Assembly: GCF_030864005.1 (NCBI RefSeq)
Contig: NZ_CP132976.1
Coordinates: 5,828,001 to 5,892,000, forward strand
Length of the DNA: 64,000 bases
From: Achromobacter seleniivolatilans
GTDB lineage: Bacteria > Pseudomonadota > Gammaproteobacteria > Burkholderiales > Burkholderiaceae_B
Reading direction: 5' to 3'
Part shown: positions 17,880 to 27,301 of the stretch, piece after piece
Layout: the number at the start of each line of letters is the position of its first letter
Numbering within the stretch: the stretch's first letter is position 1
Translations under genes and position numbers: made by a program
The notes under the pieces: model-generated
The model's database searches: none
The model's input: only the letters and a program-made list of their open reading frames with translations
Told to the model about the DNA's origin: nothing

Positions 17880-19775
17880 ATGCGCCGCCTGACAGTACGA
17901 TTTATTCTCGCCATCCTGGCGCTGCTGACGCTATCGCGGCTGGGCCTTTCGTTCTGGATGTGGGACCGCGTCGAAGCCGCCGGCGGCTTGTGGCCGGTGC
18001 TGTTCGGCGGCCTGCGCATTGATGTCTGCCTGCTGTCGATGGTGATTGCGCTGCCCGCGCTGTTGTCGCCATGGTTCGGCCACCGCCCGCTGGCTGCCCG
18101 CATCACTGCCTGGTGGTTCCGTATCTGGTGGATGCTGTATGTGCTGCTGGAAGTCTCCACGCCCCAGTTCATCGCCGAATACGACACGCGCCCGAACCGT
18201 CTCTATTTCATCTACCTGCTGAACCCGAAGGAAGTGGGCTCGATGCTGTGGCAGGGATACAAGGGCGTGCTCCTGGCGGCCTTTGTGGTGCTGGTGGTGG
18301 CGGCATGGATGGCGTTCAAGCTGTTTCCCACGCGGACTCGTGATCCGTTCATGTCCTGGTGGAAGCGGCCAATCGTGTCGATCCTGATCGCGGCCGTGGT
18401 GTTTCTGGGCGCGCGCGGCACACTCGAACACCGGCCCATCAATCCCGCCAAGGTGGCATTCAGCTCGGATTCCATGGTCAATTCGCTGGCGCTGAATTCG
18501 CTCTACAGCGTGTTCGACGCAGCCTATCGCATGCGTGACGAGCGCTCGTCGGCAGCCATGTATCCCAGCATGCCGGTTGACCGGATGAATACCATCGTGC
18601 GTGAAAAGGCCGGCCTGACCGGCGCGCCGCTGGATGCGCGTTACCCCAGCCTGCACGAACAAAAGGCCACGGTACGGCGCGATAAACCGCTGAACGTGGT
18701 GATCATTCTGCAAGAGAGTCTGGGCGCTCAATATGTGGGCAGCCTGGGCGGCCGCGACCTCACCCCGAACATCGACAAGCTGTCCAAGGAAGGCTGGATG
18801 TTCCATCGCGCCTACGCGACGGGCACCCGTTCGGTGCGCGGCATCGAGGCAGTGACTGCGGGCTTCTTGCCCAGCGTAGCGGATGCCGTAGTAAAGCTGC
18901 CGCGTTCGCAAACCGGCTTCTTCACATTGGCGCAGGTACTGGGTAAACACGGCTACCACTCGCGCTTTGTGTATGGCGGCGAGTCCCACTTCGACAACAT
19001 GCGCGCCTTCTTCCTGGGCAACGGCTTCAACGAAGTCATAGACCGCCCGAAATTCGTCGACCCCGTATTCGAGGGATCATGGGGCGCTTCGGACGAAGAC
19101 ATGTTCAACCAGGTAGACCGCCTGCTGCGCGCCGACGGCGACAAACCCGTCTTCACGCTCGCATTCTCCGTCACCAACCACTCGCCTTGGGAATATCCCG
19201 AAGGACGCATCAAACCCGTAGGCGACCCCGCCAGCGTGGACAACACCGTCCGCTATGCGGATTGGGCGCTAGGCCAGTTCTTCGAAAAAGCGAAACAAGC
19301 CCCCTACTGGGACAACACCGTCTTCCTGGTAATCGCCGACCACGATTCCCGCGTATACGGCTCAATCCCCGTGCCGGTACGCCACTTCCAGATCCCCGCG
19401 CTGCTGCTCGGCGCAGGCATAACGCCGCGCCAGGATGACCGCCTGGTCAGCCAAATCGACATGGGACCGACGCTGCTGTCATTGATCGGGCTGGACAACG
19501 TGAACCCGATGCTAGGGGCAGACCTGACCCAACGCGATCCCAACCGCGCGATGATGCAGTACGCCGACAATTTCGGATATCTGCAAGGCGACAAACTGCT
19601 GGTCTTGGAACCCGCAAAAGCACCCCGAGAATTCCGCTACGAAGCAGCCCCCGTTGGACGCGACGAGGTCTACACGCCAATCGAACCTGCAGATCCCGTG
19701 CTAACCGAAGAAGCACTGGCGCACGCGCTTTGGGCAAGCTGGGCTTACCGCGAAGGAAAATACCGGTTGCCGTAA
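17880..19775 (+). CDS. LTA synthase-like membrane sulfatase-fold protein
   Basis: A 631-residue protein with about five membrane helices in residues 1-185 and a large periplasmic alkaline-phosphatase/sulfatase-fold domain. The domain begins at VVIILQESLGAQYVGSLGG, where Glu is a metal ligand, and has TGTRSVRGIEA with Thr316 as the probable nucleophile. Later metal-site blocks are NHSPWEYPEG and IADHDSR. This is the architecture of LtaS/OpgB-type phosphoglycerol transferases, which in Gram-negative bacteria decorate periplasmic glucans or envelope glycans. Codon usage becomes more A- and C-ending in the last third. No operon partner is visible. Confidence 0.88.
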   Translation: MRRLTVRFILAILALLTLSRLGLSFWMWDRVEAAGGLWPVLFGGLRIDVCLLSMVIALPALLSPWFGHRPLAARITAWWFRIWWMLYVLLEVSTPQFIAEYDTRPNRLYFIYLLNPKEVGSMLWQGYKGVLLAAFVVLVVAAWMAFKLFPTRTRDPFMSWWKRPIVSILIAAVVFLGARGTLEHRPINPAKVAFSSDSMVNSLALNSLYSVFDAAYRMRDERSSAAMYPSMPVDRMNTIVREKAGLTGAPLDARYPSLHEQKATVRRDKPLNVVIILQESLGAQYVGSLGGRDLTPNIDKLSKEGWMFHRAYATGTRSVRGIEAVTAGFLPSVADAVVKLPRSQTGFFTLAQVLGKHGYHSRFVYGGESHFDNMRAFFLGNGFNEVIDRPKFVDPVFEGSWGASDEDMFNQVDRLLRADGDKPVFTLAFSVTNHSPWEYPEGRIKPVGDPASVDNTVRYADWALGQFFEKAKQAPYWDNTVFLVIADHDSRVYGSIPVPVRHFQIPALLLGAGITPRQDDRLVSQIDMGPTLLSLIGLDNVNPMLGADLTQRDPNRAMMQYADNFGYLQGDKLLVLEPAKAPREFRYEAAPVGRDEVYTPIEPADPVLTEEALAHALWASWAYREGKYRLP

Positions 19776-20374
19776 ATTCCTGAGCTTTGGGGGCTGGTGT
19801 TCAAGCCCACGACAAGGTGGTGTGAGCTTTATGGAGCAAGGCGGCAATGGCGAAAACCACCGCCGCGTCCAGCCAAGCATTCCAAACCAAGGACCGTCAC
19901 CACAAGAACCGATGGGCGGCGTAAGCCGCCCATCGCTTTCCCCCCCACCTGGGAAGGCGGTTCAAACAAACTTCCAAACATTCGCGAAGCGATCATCGCC
20001 CCGACGCACCCGAACGCGTAAGCCGATAGCGCGCCGCCCGGGCGGCCGCAGAGGCGGGCAACGCAAACTTCGTCAGTAACAAGCGCCCTAGCAGCGCACC
20101 GGCTTAAGACAGCGACAGCCCCTCGACGCGGGCGACGTGGCTGCGAGCAACCTCGATGCGCCCGAGGGAATCTGAAGGGAGCCGAAGGCGGACGAAGATG
20201 ACGATGGGGCAGTCCGGAGCGAACGCTCCGGACCGCAATCGTGGGCGCGAGCAGTCACGGCGCTCGCGGCGAGGGGCGGCCTACGCACCCCTGTTTTCAG
20301 CCAACGTCAAAGCCAAAGCGAACCCCCAACGTAGCCCCCCGTTCTACCGCACGCCCCTAGGTCGCCAACAAACC
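19776..20374. other. 600-base hairpin-rich intergenic region without a supported gene
   Basis: No convincing gene is seen. Inverted repeats include a perfect 11-base-pair stem with GTAA loop at 19910-19935, the palindrome GCCGCCCGGGCGGC at 20033-20046, and GTCCGGAGCG / CGCTCCGGAC at 20212-20233. The segment is C-rich and T-poor on the plus strand. Short frames in it are arginine- and serine-rich and look non-coding. It could be a dispersed intergenic repeat, a pair of terminators, or a remnant. Confidence 0.5.
19910..19935 (+). terminator. Hairpin with GNRA-type loop downstream of the sulfatase-fold gene
   Basis: CGATGGGCGGC / GCCGCCCATCG is a perfect 11-base-pair stem closed by GTAA, followed by CTTTCCCCCC. 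It may end the upstream transcript, though the T run is short. Confidence 0.45.
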
Positions 20375-21694
20375 TTAAACCCGCGCCGGCAACACCACCC
20401 CCGACGCCTCCCCAAACCCAATCCTCGGATACCCCGCCTTCACACACTCCGCCCGCATGATGATCTGGTCGCCATCCTGCAGGAACGTGCGCTTCTCACC
20501 CCACGGCAGATCGATAGGCGTCTTGCCCCCATTGCTCAACTCCAGCAGCGAACCCGCCTCAAACGCTTGCGGACCAGACAGCGTGCCCGTGCCCAGCATA
20601 TCGCCCGGTTGCAGGTTGCAGCCATTCACCGTGTGATGCGTAATCAGTTGCGCCACGTTCCAATACGCATCGCGGAAATTGCTGCGCGACATCGACAGCG
20701 GAGGCTGCTTGGCGTTGCGTGATTGTTCAGTCGTCAGCAGAACCTCCAGCTGCACATCGTAGGCGCCCTTCGCGCGGTTGGCGTCTGACGCCAGATACGG
20801 CATGGGTTGAGGTTCCGACGGACCGCGGTTCCACTGCGTGCGGAACGGCTCCAGCGCTTCCATCGTCACGATCCACGGCGAAATGGTGGAAGCGAAATTC
20901 TTGGACAGGAAGGGGCCCAGGGGCTGGTATTCCCAAGCCTGAATATCGCGGGCGGACCAGTCGTTCAAAATGCACAGACCAAATACGTGAGCGTCGGCAT
21001 CGGCAAGTCCGATACGGTCGCCTTGCGCATTGCCCGTACCGACGAAGATGCCCAATTCCAACTCATAGTCCAGGCGTGCGCAGGGACCGAATTGCGGCGC
21101 CTCGCCTTCGTTGGCGGGGCGGGTTTGGCCAACGGGGCGGGGAAACTTCTGGTCCACGCCGATGCTGGAAGCGCGGCCGTGATAGCCGATCGGCACCCAC
21201 TTGTAGTTGGGCAGCAGCGGGTTATCAGGACGGAACTGCTTGCCCACTGCTGTTGCGTGGTGCACCGAGATATAGAAGTCGGTGTAGTCGCCAATGCGGG
21301 CGGGCGTCGTGTATTCCGCGTCGGCTTGCGGAACCAGCAGCGGTTCGACGGTGGCGCGCAGCGCAGCGCCTTCACGCAGTGCGCGCGACAGCGCCAGGCG
21401 CAGGGCGCTCCAATGGGCCTGGCCCTGGGCCATCAAAGCGTTCAGGCTGTCGCCGGCGCAGGTGGCCAGCGCATCGGCTGCCAGACCGTCAAACGGATGT
21501 TTCGCAGCAAGCGCTGCCAGGTCCAGGATCTGATCGCCGATCGCCACGCCGGGGCGGAACGACTCTTGCGAACCCTTGCGGCGGAAGGCGCCGTAAGGCA
21601 GGTTCTGCACCGGAAAATCGGACGTGCCGCTGTTGGCGCTGACAATCCAGCTCTTCAAGGACGGATCGTGAGTTTCGTTGATCGTTGTGGTCAT
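20375..21694 (-). CDS. fahA: Fumarylacetoacetase
   Basis: A 439-residue hydrolase for the last step of tyrosine/homogentisate breakdown, splitting fumarylacetoacetate to fumarate and acetoacetate. Start taken at ATG 21694 (MTTTINETHDPSLKSW) because upstream residues in frame are low-complexity. Conserved regions include DYTDFYISVHHATAVGKQFRP, YHGRASSI, LDYELELGIFVG, LCILNDWSARDIQAWEYQPLGPFLSKNF and the C-terminal GDMLGTGTLSGP. It lies 130 bases downstream of hmgA on the same strand. Maleylacetoacetate isomerase, the intervening step, is not seen in the window. Confidence 0.97.
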   Translation of the reverse strand: MTTTINETHDPSLKSWIVSANSGTSDFPVQNLPYGAFRRKGSQESFRPGVAIGDQILDLAALAAKHPFDGLAADALATCAGDSLNALMAQGQAHWSALRLALSRALREGAALRATVEPLLVPQADAEYTTPARIGDYTDFYISVHHATAVGKQFRPDNPLLPNYKWVPIGYHGRASSIGVDQKFPRPVGQTRPANEGEAPQFGPCARLDYELELGIFVGTGNAQGDRIGLADADAHVFGLCILNDWSARDIQAWEYQPLGPFLSKNFASTISPWIVTMEALEPFRTQWNRGPSEPQPMPYLASDANRAKGAYDVQLEVLLTTEQSRNAKQPPLSMSRSNFRDAYWNVAQLITHHTVNGCNLQPGDMLGTGTLSGPQAFEAGSLLELSNGGKTPIDLPWGEKRTFLQDGDQIIMRAECVKAGYPRIGFGEASGVVLPARV

Positions 21695-21824
21695 GGCTGC
21701 GTGTCTCTTTAATGGGGTGTTTGGGGCTGGCGTCTGAGGGGTCAGAACGCCGGAAAATTCAAAAGCCAAACGGCGATGAGCTTGCGCTCATCGCCGCGGG
21801 CATGGAAAAGCCGGGGTATCGGCG

Positions 21825-23123
21825 TCACGCCTTCTTGGGATCGAAGTGCTTTGCGATTCCTTGCCAGCACCGGTAATAGTCGCCCTGCAATTCTACCGAG
21901 GCCATCGCTTGTTCGGTCGGACGGATGACGCGCCGCGTTTCGAACATGAATGCCATGGTGTCACGAATGTAGTGCGCCGTATGCGTATCCGCGTGCGAGG
22001 CCTTTTCGAAGGTCTCGGCGTCAGGGCCGTGGCCGCTCATGCAGTTGTGCAGGCTCGCGCCGCCGGGTGCGAAGCCATCGGCTTTCGCGTCGTACACGCC
22101 CTGGATCAGCCCCATGAACTCGCTGGCGATGTTGCGATGGAACCAGGGCGGACGGAAGGTATTTTCCATAGCCAGGATGCGCGGCGGGAAAATCGCGAAA
22201 TCCATGTTGGCCGTGCCCGGGGTGTCGGACGGCGCCGTCAGCACCGTAAAAATCGAAGGGTCCGGATGGTCGTAGCTGATCGAACCGATGGTGTTGAAGT
22301 TGCGCAGGTCGTACTTGTACGGCGCGTGCGTGCCATGCCAGGCCACGACGTTCAGCGGCGAATGGTCAATGGCAGCGCGCCAGAAACCGCCCGTGAATTT
22401 GGCGATCAATTCAAAGTCGCCTTCGATGTCTTCGTACCAGGCGACCGGGCTCTTGAAGTCGCGGGCGTTGGCCAGACAATTGGAACCGATGGGGCCGAGT
22501 TCCGGCAAACGCATCGCGGCGCCGAAGTTCTCAAGCATGTAGCCGCGCGCGGCGCCATCCAGCAGTTCAACACTGAAACGCACGCCGCGTGGAATCACGG
22601 CGATCTCCAGCGGTTCCAGATCGATCAGACCCAGCTCGGTTGCCAGACGCAGGCGGCCTTCTTGCGGAACCAGCAGCAGTTCGCCATCCGCGTTATAGAA
22701 ATAGCGGCCTTGCATGGAACGGTTGGCGGCGTACATATGGATCGCCACGCCACCCTGTTCGTCGGGTCCGCCGTTGCCGCCCCAGGTCTTCACGCCTTCC
22801 AGAAAATCGGTCGGGGCCGCCGGAATCGGCATCGGGCTCCAGCGCAACTGGTTCGGCGTGACCGGACCGTGGCCGAAGGTGCTTTCCCAGCCAGCGGCGC
22901 CGCCAAATGGCTCAAAGGGTTTGTGCTGGGCGCCCGGACGGATGCGATACAGCCACGAGCGGCGATTCTCGCTGCGGGGGGCGGTGAAGGCCGTGCCGGA
23001 CAGCTGCTCGGCATACAGGCCATATGGGCATTGCTGCGGCGAATTGCGGCCGGACGGCAATGCGCCGGGCAAGGCTTCAGTGGCGCATTCGTTACCGAAG
23101 CCAGTTTGATAGCGCAGTTCCAT
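21825..23123 (-). CDS. hmgA: Homogentisate 1,2-dioxygenase
   Basis: A 432-residue non-haem iron enzyme opening the homogentisate ring to maleylacetoacetate. Readable signatures: [19 protein letters not shown] at the N-terminus, [58 protein letters not shown] and [24 protein letters not shown], the last two containing iron ligands. A GGAGG ribosome site sits before the ATG. It is divergent from a LysR-type gene, the probable activator, and is followed by fahA. Confidence 0.98.
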   Translation of the reverse strand: MELRYQTGFGNECATEALPGALPSGRNSPQQCPYGLYAEQLSGTAFTAPRSENRRSWLYRIRPGAQHKPFEPFGGAAGWESTFGHGPVTPNQLRWSPMPIPAAPTDFLEGVKTWGGNGGPDEQGGVAIHMYAANRSMQGRYFYNADGELLLVPQEGRLRLATELGLIDLEPLEIAVIPRGVRFSVELLDGAARGYMLENFGAAMRLPELGPIGSNCLANARDFKSPVAWYEDIEGDFELIAKFTGGFWRAAIDHSPLNVVAWHGTHAPYKYDLRNFNTIGSISYDHPDPSIFTVLTAPSDTPGTANMDFAIFPPRILAMENTFRPPWFHRNIASEFMGLIQGVYDAKADGFAPGGASLHNCMSGHGPDAETFEKASHADTHTAHYIRDTMAFMFETRRVIRPTEQAMASVELQGDYYRCWQGIAKHFDPKKA

Positions 23124-23256
23124 GGAATCCTCCGAAAGTGGCGGCGCGGTGCTTGGCCGCGCGTTCGATATAGGTTGGCGTGTCCGGGAAACCCGGCGCC
23201 GATTCGCTATTGTCGGAAAAAACCCCCACTACGGCTACGGGAATGCAAAAATAGCG

Positions 23257-23277
23257 ACTATAAATTTTGTGAATAGT
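23257..23277. promoter_or_regulatory. Candidate LysR-type operator between hmgA and its regulator
   Basis: ACTAT-N11-ATAGT, an inverted repeat with the 11-base spacing usual for LysR-type (T-N11-A) sites, in an AT-rich patch just before the regulator start. Its position fits negative autoregulation of the LysR gene and activation of hmgA from the divergent side. Confidence 0.45.
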
Positions 23278-23287
23278 AGGGGGCATC

Positions 23288-24196
23288 ATGGCCGAGCTGC
23301 GCAATGTCGATCTGAATCTGCTGATTCTGTTCCAGCACCTGCTGGAAGATCGAAACCTGTCGGCCGTGGCGCGGCGGCTGGATTTGTCGCAACCAGCGGT
23401 CAGCAATGCGCTGCGCCGTTTGCGCGAGGCCTTTGGTGACGAGTTGTTCGTGCGCACCGCGCAGGGCATGCTGCCCACGCCGCGCGCGCAGCGGCTGGCG
23501 GGCCCCGTCAGCGAAGCCTTGACGATGTTGTCGCAGGCCTTGCAGGATCAGGACGTGTTCGACGCTGCCACCAGCAGCCGGCGGTTCCGCGTTGCGATGA
23601 CGGACGTGGGCGAAATCCATTTCATGCCGCGCTTGATGGAAGTTTGTGTGCAAGTGGCGCCGCACGTGCGCATCGATTCGGTCCGGGTGCAAGGGCCGGA
23701 TCTGCCGCGCGAGATGGAAGCCGGCCGGGTCGATCTTGCCATCGGCGCGTTTGATGAGATAGGTGCAGGCACGCTGCAACGCATGCTGTTTCGCCAGGGG
23801 TATGCGACCTTGTTCCGGCAGGCGCATCCGACGGCGCATGCGGGCATGAGCCTCAAGGCGTTCCGGGCGGAACGCCATCTGATCGTCTCGCGTGCCGCGC
23901 CCTATGGGCAGGTGAACCAGTCAATGGAGCGCGCGGGTGTTGATCTGGCGGAGCATTTCAGCGTGCCGCACTTTTCAGCGGTGCCCTACATCGTGAGTGC
24001 CACGGACCTGCTGGCGACAGTCCCCGAAAAACTCGCCGCCAGCGCTGCGCCGCATTTCGGGCTGCGCTTTCTGACTCCACCGGTCAAAGTCCCAGCGCTG
24101 CAAACGAACATGTATTGGCAACGCCGGGTAGACCGCGACAGCGGCAATCAATGGCTGCGGTCGCTCATCGTATATACCTTTGGCGTCGGCTCGTAG
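23288..24196 (+). CDS. LysR family transcriptional regulator
   Basis: A 302-residue regulator. The N-terminal winged helix is clear (LNLLILFQHLLEDRNLSAVA, LSQPAVSNALRRLREAFGDE, FVRTAQGMLPTPRA), followed by the periplasmic-binding-protein-like effector domain. It is transcribed away from hmgA with 164 bases between them, the usual layout for a regulator of an adjacent catabolic operon. Homogentisate-pathway control is inferred from this position. It ends convergently 62 bases before the DUF2783 gene stop. Confidence 0.93.
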   Translation: MAELRNVDLNLLILFQHLLEDRNLSAVARRLDLSQPAVSNALRRLREAFGDELFVRTAQGMLPTPRAQRLAGPVSEALTMLSQALQDQDVFDAATSSRRFRVAMTDVGEIHFMPRLMEVCVQVAPHVRIDSVRVQGPDLPREMEAGRVDLAIGAFDEIGAGTLQRMLFRQGYATLFRQAHPTAHAGMSLKAFRAERHLIVSRAAPYGQVNQSMERAGVDLAEHFSVPHFSAVPYIVSATDLLATVPEKLAASAAPHFGLRFLTPPVKVPALQTNMYWQRRVDRDSGNQWLRSLIVYTFGVGS

Positions 24197-24258
24197 GATG
24201 GGTTCGCGCGTTCGAGATTTCCGTTTTCCTGCCGGTTCTCTCTCGCGCTACACCCAGC

Positions 24259-24456
24259 CTACGTATTCACGACCGATGCACGTGCCTGTTGCAACGCTTC
24301 GCGCAGCAGAGCCACGTCGCCCAGATGGTTGGCCAGCAACAGAATCAGTGCCGCGTTCAGCTCTTGGCTTTGCTCGTTCGTCAGGTCGCGATGGGTTTCA
24401 ATCAGCGCTTCGTAGAAGTCGTCCGGTGAACTCAGATTGGTTTCGGTAATCAGCAT
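24259..24456 (-). CDS. DUF2783 small protein, probable MhaB-like coupling protein
   Basis: A 65-residue cytoplasmic protein beginning MLITETNLSSPDDFYEALIE; start chosen at ATG 24456, 20 bases after the flavoprotein stop. It is mostly helical with LLLANHLGDVALLREALQQA near the end and matches the DUF2783 family as I know it. In Pseudomonas putida the 3-hydroxyphenylacetate hydroxylase is two proteins, a flavoprotein MhaA and a very small coupling protein MhaB. Here the size, gene order and homogentisate context are the same, so the MhaB role is a strong inference rather than a direct identification. Confidence 0.75.
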   Translation of the reverse strand: MLITETNLSSPDDFYEALIETHRDLTNEQSQELNAALILLLANHLGDVALLREALQQARASVVNT

Positions 24457-24475
24457 GGTGGTTAGCCCTTGGCGT

Positions 24476-26155
24476 TCAGGCGCGGCCAATGGCGCGGTTG
24501 ACGGCATTGGTGACGGCATCGCTATTGACGGTGCGCCAGCGTGCGGCGATGTGTTGGTCGGGACGGATCAGGTAGGCTGTTCCAGCCTGCGCGTCGTAAC
24601 GCTTGGCAAGGCAACCCTCGCTGTCCTTCACGACAGGCACATCCGCAGGCAGCGCGGTCAAATCGCACTGCGCTGCGGCCACCAGCACGATCTTGACGGG
24701 AACCGGTGACAGACGCAGCGCTTGCAGCGCAGACAATGTGTCCGCGCCTGGCAGCGTATCGCCGCAGAACACAGCCAACACAAAGCCGCCATCCAGCTGT
24801 GCCATCCACCAGTCATTCTGTCCATGGCAGTCGACCGGCGCGTCCAGCGCGACAGCGCCCGGCACCATGCGGCCAAGGAACGCGTCGGCGTCGGGGGTAT
24901 TCAAGGGTGACGCTGCGTAGGTCGCGGGCAACGACAAGCGCCCGCTATTGACCAGCGACCGCGCGAACGGATGCGTCTTGGCCAGGTTCAGCACCGCATT
25001 GCGGAAGCTGCGGCTGATGTCGCTTTTGGGGGTAATGAAGTCGGTGGCGCGCGACGAATTCAGGATGTTCTCGTCAGCGGCGAATTCGCGCTCGGCGCTG
25101 TAGCTGTCGATCAGCGTCTCTGGCGCCAGTCCGGCCAGCACCAGCTTCAATTTCCAGGCGAGGTTCTCCGCATCTTGCACGCCGCTGTTGGCGCCGCGGG
25201 CGCCAAACGGCGATACGCGGTGCGCGGAGTCGCCCGCGAACACCACGCGGCCATGGCGGAATTTATCCATGCGTTCGCACGCAAAGGTGTAGACGCTGAC
25301 CCATTCCAGATCGAACTGCGCGTCGGGGCCCAGCAGGGCGCGGATGCGCGGCAGCACGTTCTCGGGTTTAACGGCTTCAACGGGATCGGCATTCCAGCCC
25401 AGCTGGAAGTCAATACGCCAGACGTTGTCCGGCTGCCGATGCAGCAGCACGGATTGGTTCGGATGGAAGGGCGGATCAAACCAGAACCAGCGTTCGGTCG
25501 GGAAGTCGGCCTTCATTTTCACATCGGCAATCAGGAAGCGGTCACGGAAAATGCGGCCGTGGCTTTCTTGTCCGATCAGCTTGCGCACGGGCGACCGGGC
25601 GCCATCGCAGGCGACGAGCCAATCGGCGTGCAAGGTGTATGAACCTTCCGGCGTCTCGATGCTGAGTTCCACGCCGTCATCGGCCTGGGTCACGCCCGCG
25701 ACTTTGTTCTTCCAGCGCAGATCGATATTGGATTCTTGGCGCGCCTGCTCGTACAGGTAGCCTTCTGCGTAGTACTGCTGCAGATTGATGAAGGCGGGGC
25801 GGCGGTGGCCAGGCTCAGGCAGCAGATCAAAGCGCCACACTTCCTGTTCGCGGAAGAACACCTTGCCCACGTTCCACGACACGCCTTTGTCGATCATGCG
25901 TTGGCCGACGCCGAGACGGTCCCAGATTTCGAGTGTGCGTTTGGAAAAGCAGATGGCCCGCGATCCGCTGGACAAACGGTAATCGTCATCCAGCACCACC
26001 ACGCGCACGCCCTGGCGGGCGAGGTCCAGCGCGGTAGTCAGGCCGACGGGGCCAGCGCCCACGACGACGACCTGATGGCGCGGCTGCGCCGTGGCGCTTT
26101 GGTCCGCGTGTTTTTCATAGGCGAACTCCATCGCCTGAAAGTCGATGTCTCCCAC
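24476..26155 (-). CDS. FAD-dependent aromatic hydroxylase, probable 3-hydroxyphenylacetate 6-hydroxylase large component
   Basis: A 559-residue class A flavoprotein monooxygenase. Start is GTG 26155, six bases after AGGAG. The dinucleotide fold is VVVGAGPVGLTTALDLARQG (residues about 30-50); the second FAD motif is VVFAGDSAHRVSPFGARGAN. C-terminal residues resemble the thioredoxin-like tail of MhpA-type enzymes. With hmgA and fahA nearby the product is probably homogentisate, made from 3-hydroxyphenylacetate as by MhaA of P. putida. An MhpA-like 3-hydroxyphenylpropionate hydroxylase is the main alternative. Confidence 0.85.
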   Translation of the reverse strand: MGDIDFQAMEFAYEKHADQSATAQPRHQVVVVGAGPVGLTTALDLARQGVRVVVLDDDYRLSSGSRAICFSKRTLEIWDRLGVGQRMIDKGVSWNVGKVFFREQEVWRFDLLPEPGHRRPAFINLQQYYAEGYLYEQARQESNIDLRWKNKVAGVTQADDGVELSIETPEGSYTLHADWLVACDGARSPVRKLIGQESHGRIFRDRFLIADVKMKADFPTERWFWFDPPFHPNQSVLLHRQPDNVWRIDFQLGWNADPVEAVKPENVLPRIRALLGPDAQFDLEWVSVYTFACERMDKFRHGRVVFAGDSAHRVSPFGARGANSGVQDAENLAWKLKLVLAGLAPETLIDSYSAEREFAADENILNSSRATDFITPKSDISRSFRNAVLNLAKTHPFARSLVNSGRLSLPATYAASPLNTPDADAFLGRMVPGAVALDAPVDCHGQNDWWMAQLDGGFVLAVFCGDTLPGADTLSALQALRLSPVPVKIVLVAAAQCDLTALPADVPVVKDSEGCLAKRYDAQAGTAYLIRPDQHIAARWRTVNSDAVTNAVNRAIGRA

Positions 26156-26275
26156 GGTTGTCTCCTGTGTGGGTCATTTTGTTTTTATGTCCCGACGTCG
26201 CGCGCCGTCATGCAACGCGCGATCACCGGTTAGTGCGTGGCTAGGGTCAGGCAGCCTTGCGGCCGCCTCGCGACA

Positions 26276-27229
26276 TCAGCCTTCCAGTTGCGCCCACATT
26301 TCCAGGTCGCGCTTGTCGGTCCAGATGCGCGGGTCGGTGTGGCCCATGGCTTCGTCATAGGCACGCGACACGTCAAACGGCATGCAGTGGTCGAAGATCA
26401 CCCAGTCGCTGTAACGCGGCTTCATGAAGTCATAGACCTCGCGGTAGATGGTCTTCAAGTCCTTGCCTTCGGCTACGCCGCGATTCACGGCGCCGTACAG
26501 ATCCGTCAGGAAGGCGCGGGTGCCGGCCAGGCCTTGGCGGACCTCGGTTGCGTCCTTCAGGGCCGGGCCGCGGCCGGGAACCATCTTTTCGGCTTCAAAG
26601 CTGGACAGCGCGTCCAGCGTCGTGGGCCAGTCGCGGAAGTAGGCGTCGCCGCAGTAGGGGGTCGATTGATATTCGACCAGATCGCCGGCGAACAGAATTT
26701 TCTGTTCCGGCAACCAGGCGATAGTGTCGCCCTTGGTGTGGCCACGGCCCACTTGCAACAGTTTGACTTCCAGGTTGCCCAGGTTGACGGTCATCTCGCC
26801 CTTGAACGTCATCGTCGGCCAGACCAGGCCCGGCGGAATCGATTCGGCGTTGCGGAACAGGCGGGGGAAGCGGCCGATTTCGCTGGCCTTGTCCTGCTCG
26901 CCGCGTTCGACGATCAGGTCGTAGGTGTCGCGGCTGGCCAGGATTTCCTGAGCGTTGTAGGCGGACGCGCCGAACACGCGGACGGCGTGGTAGTGCGACA
27001 GCAGGATGTATTTGATCGGCTTGTCGGTGACTTCGCGGATGCGGCGGATCACATCTTGGGCCATGACCGGGGTGGCCTGGGTGTCGATGACCATGACGGC
27101 CTCGTCGCCGATGATCACGCCCGTGTTGGGGTCGCCTTCAGCCGTGTAGGCGTAGGCGTTGTCGGACAGTTTTTCAAACGAGACGACTTTGTCGTCCATG
27201 TCGGCGTGCGACGCGAATTGCTTGCTCAT
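26276..27229 (-). CDS. Metallo-beta-lactamase-fold protein with atypical metal motif
   Basis: A 317-residue protein starting at ATG 27229 behind AAGGAG. The MBL fold is recognisable: EAVMVIDTQATPVMAQDVIRRI, the loop LLSHYHAVRVFGASAY, VGRGHTKGDTIAWLPEQKILFAGDLVEY. Instead of HxHxDH the first metal motif reads HYHAVR, losing Asp and His of the second site, while the later His and Asp ligands are kept. It is 120 bases upstream of the hydroxylase gene on the same strand, so it may belong to aromatic catabolism. The substrate is unknown; a non-canonical hydrolase or single-metal enzyme is possible. Confidence 0.82.
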   Translation of the reverse strand: MSKQFASHADMDDKVVSFEKLSDNAYAYTAEGDPNTGVIIGDEAVMVIDTQATPVMAQDVIRRIREVTDKPIKYILLSHYHAVRVFGASAYNAQEILASRDTYDLIVERGEQDKASEIGRFPRLFRNAESIPPGLVWPTMTFKGEMTVNLGNLEVKLLQVGRGHTKGDTIAWLPEQKILFAGDLVEYQSTPYCGDAYFRDWPTTLDALSSFEAEKMVPGRGPALKDATEVRQGLAGTRAFLTDLYGAVNRGVAEGKDLKTIYREVYDFMKPRYSDWVIFDHCMPFDVSRAYDEAMGHTDPRIWTDKRDLEMWAQLEG

Positions 27230-27301
27230 GGAGGCTCCTTCCACTGTTCTAGGAATAGGTGTGTGGAAGGAATATAGCGTGACGTTAGTGTTTGTGCAAT
27301 A

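Noticed and set aside
20719..21642. Arginine-rich plus-strand frame over fahA
   Set aside because: Shadow frame with no recognisable domain; the opposite strand encodes fumarylacetoacetase.
26237..27277. Long plus-strand frame over the MBL gene
   Set aside because: Antisense shadow; the minus-strand frame has ribosome site and fold motifs.
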